IMG/VR virus record: IMGVR_UViG_3300030098_002895
Location: 1 to 24,950 of that record
From: a virus
Length of the DNA: 24,950 bases
Strand: one strand, 5' to 3'
The stretch's first letter is position 1. Each line of letters begins with the position of its first letter. Under the pieces are notes generated by a model. The model made no database searches, was not told the origin of the DNA, and saw nothing but the letters and a program-made list of their open reading frames with translations. Made by a program: the position numbers and the translations under genes. Below, one piece after another: positions 23,231-24,950 of this stretch.

Positions 23231-23250
23231 TACTATGAGGTAACATAGTA
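23231..23250 (-). terminator. Hairpin after the two-helix membrane protein gene
   Basis: TACTATG at 23231-23237 and CATAGTA at 23244-23250 form a perfect 7-bp stem with a 6-base loop, starting 6 bases past the stop codon at 23257. There is no U-tract on the - strand, so it may be an mRNA-end hairpin rather than a full terminator. Confidence 0.4.
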
Positions 23251-23256
23251 TAATTA

Positions 23257-23619
23257 TTAAAATGGTATCTTTTCCCAATCATCATCTTGTTCTGGGTCGT
23301 CGCCTAACATAATGCGTCTGTCTTCGTTCTCTAAAGCTCTTTGATTATACTTATCTCTAAAGTATTCCTCTTCAGCTTTAACATAACAAGAATCATCGTG
23401 ACCGTAAGTACTATAATTAGCTTTATAGTCCTCCCAATCAGTAGGCCACCTAGAGTCTTCTTCGTCTTGATTCTGACTATTAATAATAAGAAGAGAAGAA
23501 ACTACTGATAGTAGCCCAAACGTAATACCAAATAAAATTTGTGCATTATGAAACATTTGTAGTGCTAATGCAACAAAGCACAAAGATAATATTCCTAAAC
23601 CTACTCTTTCACCATTCAT
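23257..23619 (-). CDS. Small membrane protein with two predicted transmembrane helices
   Basis: A 120-residue protein. Residues 6-23 (GLGILSLCFVALALQMF) and 28-47 (ILFGITFGLLSVVSSLLII) are strongly hydrophobic and separated by a short turn, so it should form a helical hairpin in the membrane. The remaining 70 residues are very acidic and Tyr/Trp-rich and probably lie in the cytoplasm. AAGGAGGT 5-6 bases before the ATG fixes the start. The start overlaps the end of the upstream 44-residue gene. Roles such as superinfection exclusion, holin-like or membrane-anchoring functions are conceivable, but no signature distinguishes them. Confidence 0.65.
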   Translation of the reverse strand: MNGERVGLGILSLCFVALALQMFHNAQILFGITFGLLSVVSSLLIINSQNQDEEDSRWPTDWEDYKANYSTYGHDDSCYVKAEEEYFRDKYNQRALENEDRRIMLGDDPEQDDDWEKIPF

Positions 23620-23743
23620 TGTTTACCTCCTTGGTAACTTTTTTAATTATTATCCACACAGAGATTGCTATAATTGCTATCACCTTTAAGATAATAGCAA
23701 CTATAGAATCAATAAGCCATATTGTATCAAGAACTTGTTCCAT
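23609..23743 (-). CDS. 44-residue single-pass membrane protein
   Basis: A short frame from the ATG at 23743 with GGAG 6 bases upstream. It encodes a hydrophobic helix over residues about 9-33 (IDSIVAIILK then VIAIIAISVW) flanked by an acidic start and a Lys-rich end, so the C-terminus is expected inside the cell. It overlaps the upstream gene by 17 bases and the downstream membrane protein by 11, whose ribosome binding site lies in its last codons. The strong ribosome binding site and tight overlaps argue that it is real. Function unknown. Confidence 0.6.
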   Translation of the reverse strand: MEQVLDTIWLIDSIVAIILKVIAIIAISVWIIIKKVTKEVNNEW

Positions 23744-23891
23744 TACACACTCCTATGACTTGTACTTTAGCTGTAGTTCTATTAGGCTCAGTAAAATGAT
23801 TCTGACCCTCTTTAATAGCATCGTATACATTTCTAGCCATTACAATAGTTACAGCACAACTTAACAGGTTAATTACTTTATATTTATTCAC
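23727..23891 (-). CDS. 54-residue hypothetical protein with GTG start
   Basis: A frame beginning at the GTG at 23891, with GGAGGT 5 bases upstream, encodes 54 residues. Residues 1-20 are moderately hydrophobic with a Cys (VINLLSCAVTIVMA), resembling a weak signal or a lipoprotein-like start. The rest is polar. The stop overlaps the start of the 44-residue membrane protein by 17 bases, so the three small genes down to 23257 form one coupled unit. No family is recognised. Confidence 0.55.
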   Translation of the reverse strand: MNKYKVINLLSCAVTIVMARNVYDAIKEGQNHFTEPNRTTAKVQVIGVCNGTSS

Positions 23892-23924
23892 TATTTACCT
23901 CCATTAATTAAACAATTAAATATT

Positions 23925-23930
23925 ATTATA
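23925..23930 (-). promoter_or_regulatory. Candidate -10 box for the small membrane-protein operon
   Basis: The - strand reads TATAAT inside ATATTATAATAATATT, 34 bases before the GTG start. The best -35 at 17-bp spacing is TGCATA, a poor match. It is a weak candidate because such AT-rich strings arise easily here. Confidence 0.3.
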
Positions 23931-24033
23931 ATATCTTGCGAGCTTTATATGCACTCTCGTACTTTAATACTCGCTAAGCCTAATGAACAATACCTTGAGT
24001 TACTTTCGATTCACTAAAGGATTTATAAGCCAT
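23926..24033 (-). pseudogene. Coding-like stretch interrupted by two TAG codons
   Basis: From an ATG at 24033 the frame reads 17 codons (MAYKSFSESKVTQGIVH), then TAG, Ala, TAG, then 15 more coding-like codons (RVLKYESAYKARKIL) to TAA at 23926. The composition is protein-like on both sides. TAG is a working stop elsewhere in the window, notably just before the JAB ribosome binding site, so a general TAG recoding does not explain it. No ribosome binding site precedes the ATG. It could be a decayed gene, a readthrough element, or chance inside a structured RNA. Confidence 0.2.
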
Positions 24034-24110
24034 CGATATTAAGGCTGGGCTCTCGATTCCCTGACATCTTACTCAATGCTACGTCTATTTTTTACCATTA
24101 ATTAAAAAAT
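23935..24110 (-). ncRNA. Candidate structured leader or small RNA in a gene-free stretch
   Basis: Bases 23892-24168 hold no convincing gene and look richer in G+C than their surroundings. On the - strand GCGAG and CTCGC (23970-23974 with 23938-23942) close a stem containing GUAC-GAGA-GUGC (23962-23951), a 4-bp helix with a GNRA loop and one G-U pair that is only possible on this strand. AGCC/GGCT pairs near 24028-24045 could add further helices. I recognise no known RNA family. It lies before the small membrane-protein genes, so a leader role is plausible. Confidence 0.25.
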
Positions 24111-24124
24111 TAATTTAAATTTTA

Positions 24125-24162
24125 TTTAACATAGCCTACCCTTTCGGGCAGACTATGCTAAA
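24125..24162 (-). terminator. 17-bp stem with GAAA tetraloop after the 134-residue gene
   Basis: On the - strand the sequence folds into one continuous 17-bp stem capped by GAAA (24145-24142). Three of its pairs are G-U, and on the + strand these become A-C mismatches, so the element is made to be read as - strand RNA. It begins 6 bases past the stop at 24169 and is followed by an AT-rich run with several T-stretches. A terminator or a 3'-end protecting hairpin is likely. Confidence 0.6.
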
Positions 24163-24168
24163 GATTTG

Positions 24169-24573
24169 CTATTTATTTTTATTAGCCTCTTTTCTTTTAT
24201 CTCCTATCAACGAATCATAAGTCTCTTTGGTATATGATAGATATTGAGTAAAGAAATTTTCTTTCTCTTTATCGCTCATACCATTACCAGATGGACAAAT
24301 GCTCAAAAGAGGTGTATCGTGCTTTTCACTATCGTGATTTATCATATACGATACACCGTTAACTTCTTTCAGTTCAGCTAAAAGCTCAGATATCTTTTCA
24401 TCTGCTTTCAGAGCTTTTATGCTGGGAACTGGAAAATTCACTATGTTGACTGATTTTTCGGAACTTGATAATATCATTGAAACGCCTTTAGTTTTCACTA
24501 CTTCAAACAAGGCGTGCCAAACGTGTTCATTATCTCCGAAAAATCCCTCTAAAATTTCTTTTATTTTATTCAT
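24169..24573 (-). CDS. Hypothetical cytoplasmic protein
   Basis: A 134-residue soluble protein with AGGAGA about 8 bases before its ATG. It looks alpha/beta: an N-terminal amphipathic helix (KIKEILEGFF), hydrophobic strands (VSMILSSS, SVNIVNFPV), a charged helix (EKISELLAELKEV), another strand (VSYMIN) and a basic C-terminal tail. It ends in TAG. I recognise no family or catalytic motif. It is the first - strand gene after the structured region at the right edge and has a candidate promoter of its own 36 bases upstream of its start. Confidence 0.65.
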   Translation of the reverse strand: MNKIKEILEGFFGDNEHVWHALFEVVKTKGVSMILSSSEKSVNIVNFPVPSIKALKADEKISELLAELKEVNGVSYMINHDSEKHDTPLLSICPSGNGMSDKEKENFFTQYLSYTKETYDSLIGDKRKEANKNK

Positions 24574-24608
24574 CTTTATTTCTCCTTTTTATTTACGTTT
24601 AATAGAAA

Positions 24609-24617
24609 TTTATACCA
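24609..24617 (-). promoter_or_regulatory. Candidate extended -10 promoter for the 134-residue gene
   Basis: The - strand reads TGGTATAAA, an extended -10 (TGn followed by TATAAA). It lies about 36 bases before the ATG at 24573, giving a leader of about 30 bases that contains the AGGAGA ribosome binding site. No clear -35 is present, as is usual for extended -10 promoters. Confidence 0.4.
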
Positions 24618-24639
24618 GAAATAGAAGAGGCAAAAAGAT

Positions 24640-24950
24640 TGTAGGAACAGGGGGAAGAATGTCGGCTTAAACGATTCTTTTCGCAGAAAAGAAATTCTTT
24701 TACGAACATACAGTACCGAACAATGAACATCATCAGATGATAACTGGGGCAACGAAACGGAGTGTAGTTGTGGGTAAGTTATCATCTGAAGAGGTTCCAC
24801 AGGGTGGGAAGATGAATAGCCTGTATGTGTAGTAAAAGAATAGTATAAGTCGTACAAGACAAGTATACTCAACGATACAAACAAGCACACACAAAGCCAC
24901 AAGCAAGCAGTAAGCGTGTGTGTGAGCCACATAGTAGTTGGTATACTTGT
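24640..24950 (+). ncRNA. Candidate large structured non-coding RNA, running off the window
   Basis: The last ~310 bases are purine-rich on the + strand, have frequent stops in the + frames, and contain many helices: 24675-24681 with 24687-24693 (7 bp); 24706-24713 with 24821-24828 (8 bp), enclosing 24733-24745 with 24777-24789 (13 bp), which encloses 24749-24753 with 24767-24771 (5 bp); and 24859-24868 with 24941-24950 (10 bp, continued by CAAC/GTTG at 24870-24873 and 24937-24940), enclosing 24886-24893 with 24917-24924 (8 bp). One helix has a G-U pair that exists only on the + strand. A - strand frame across it gives an implausible Ser/Leu/Phe/Cys-rich protein. Large ornate phage RNAs such as GOLLD and ROOL are the closest idea, but I cannot match a consensus. 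Confidence 0.45.

Noticed and set aside
23926-24033. Alternative genetic code with TAG read as an amino acid
   Set aside because: Several clear genes end in TAG. The E2-like gene's TAG is followed at once by the ribosome binding site of the JAB gene, and the genes ending at 11842, 12083 and 24169 also use TAG. A genome-wide recoding does not fit.
24000-24075. tRNA-like T-arm on the + strand (GGGCTCTCGATTCCC)
   Set aside because: The loop between GGG and CCC is nine bases rather than seven, and I could not place an acceptor stem, D-arm or anticodon arm around it.
24576-24932. 118-residue open frame on the - strand at the right edge
   Set aside because: The protein is a Ser/Leu/Phe/Cys/His-rich string with no fold-like pattern, the start has no good ribosome binding site, and the same DNA has many self-complementary helices with a purine-rich + strand. 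It is better explained as the antisense of a structured RNA.
1-24950. CRISPR array, integrase, insertion sequence or rRNA
   Set aside because: I saw no regularly spaced repeats, no tyrosine or serine recombinase catalytic motifs, no transposase, and no rRNA-like conserved sequence. The 43-residue HTH resembles a recombinase HTH but has no catalytic domain beside it.

Overview
The window reads as part of the genome of an uncultured, AT-rich, tailed double-stranded DNA phage, or a closely related mobile element, of a bacterial host. The evidence is a block of very large virion-type genes on the + strand facing a dense array of small, overlapping replication and accessory genes on the - strand. 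Most - strand genes have strong AGGAG-type ribosome binding sites. There are HNH genes, a primase-helicase, a Sak4-like recombinase and PD-(D/E)XK nucleases, and no cellular housekeeping genes, rRNA, recognisable tRNA, integrase or CRISPR array. TAA, TGA and TAG are all used as stops. The host cannot be named from the sequence.

Region 1 (1-11841, + strand): the end of one gene and three complete genes, packed 1-5 bases apart and without visible ribosome binding sites. Two look like internal virion proteins. The third is a 3132-residue giant with an Ala/Gly-rich hydrophobic N-terminal part, coiled coils, a YpsA-like SLOG (putative molybdenum carrier) domain, a stretch resembling the active-site region of two-barrel RNA polymerases, and a C-terminus like the domains found at the ends of phage and plasmid polyvalent proteins. 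It is probably packaged in the virion and delivered with the DNA.

Region 2 (11842-19207, - strand, convergent with region 1 with no gap): the replication, recombination and nuclease block. Transcription runs from right to left: Sak4-like ATPase, probable ssDNA-binding protein, AEP primase-helicase fusion, a small unknown gene, an HNH endonuclease, small unknown genes including a 43-residue HTH protein, two PD-(D/E)XK nucleases, a coiled-coil protein, a zinc-ribbon protein, a second HNH gene, and two small helical phage proteins.

Region 3 (19283-23095, - strand): the most striking part, a four-gene set that looks like a complete ubiquitin-like conjugation system carried by the phage. In transcription order it holds a predicted beta-grasp ubiquitin-like protein ending in Gly-Gly plus a four-residue tail, a 557-residue protein with an E2-like HP...CL motif, a JAB/JAMM protease with a perfect HSHx7SxxD motif, and a ThiF/E1-like adenylating enzyme. 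The inferred pathway is tail removal by JAB, activation by E1, transfer to the E2 cysteine, conjugation to an unknown target, and possible removal by JAB. A 222-base spacer bounded by a 12-bp inverted repeat separates the Ubl gene from the E2 gene.

Region 4 (23257-24950): small - strand membrane and hypothetical genes, a 277-base non-coding stretch with hairpins, including a 17-bp stem capped by GAAA, and a final ~310-base purine-rich stretch with at least six helices, several nested, that looks like a large structured non-coding RNA running past the window edge.
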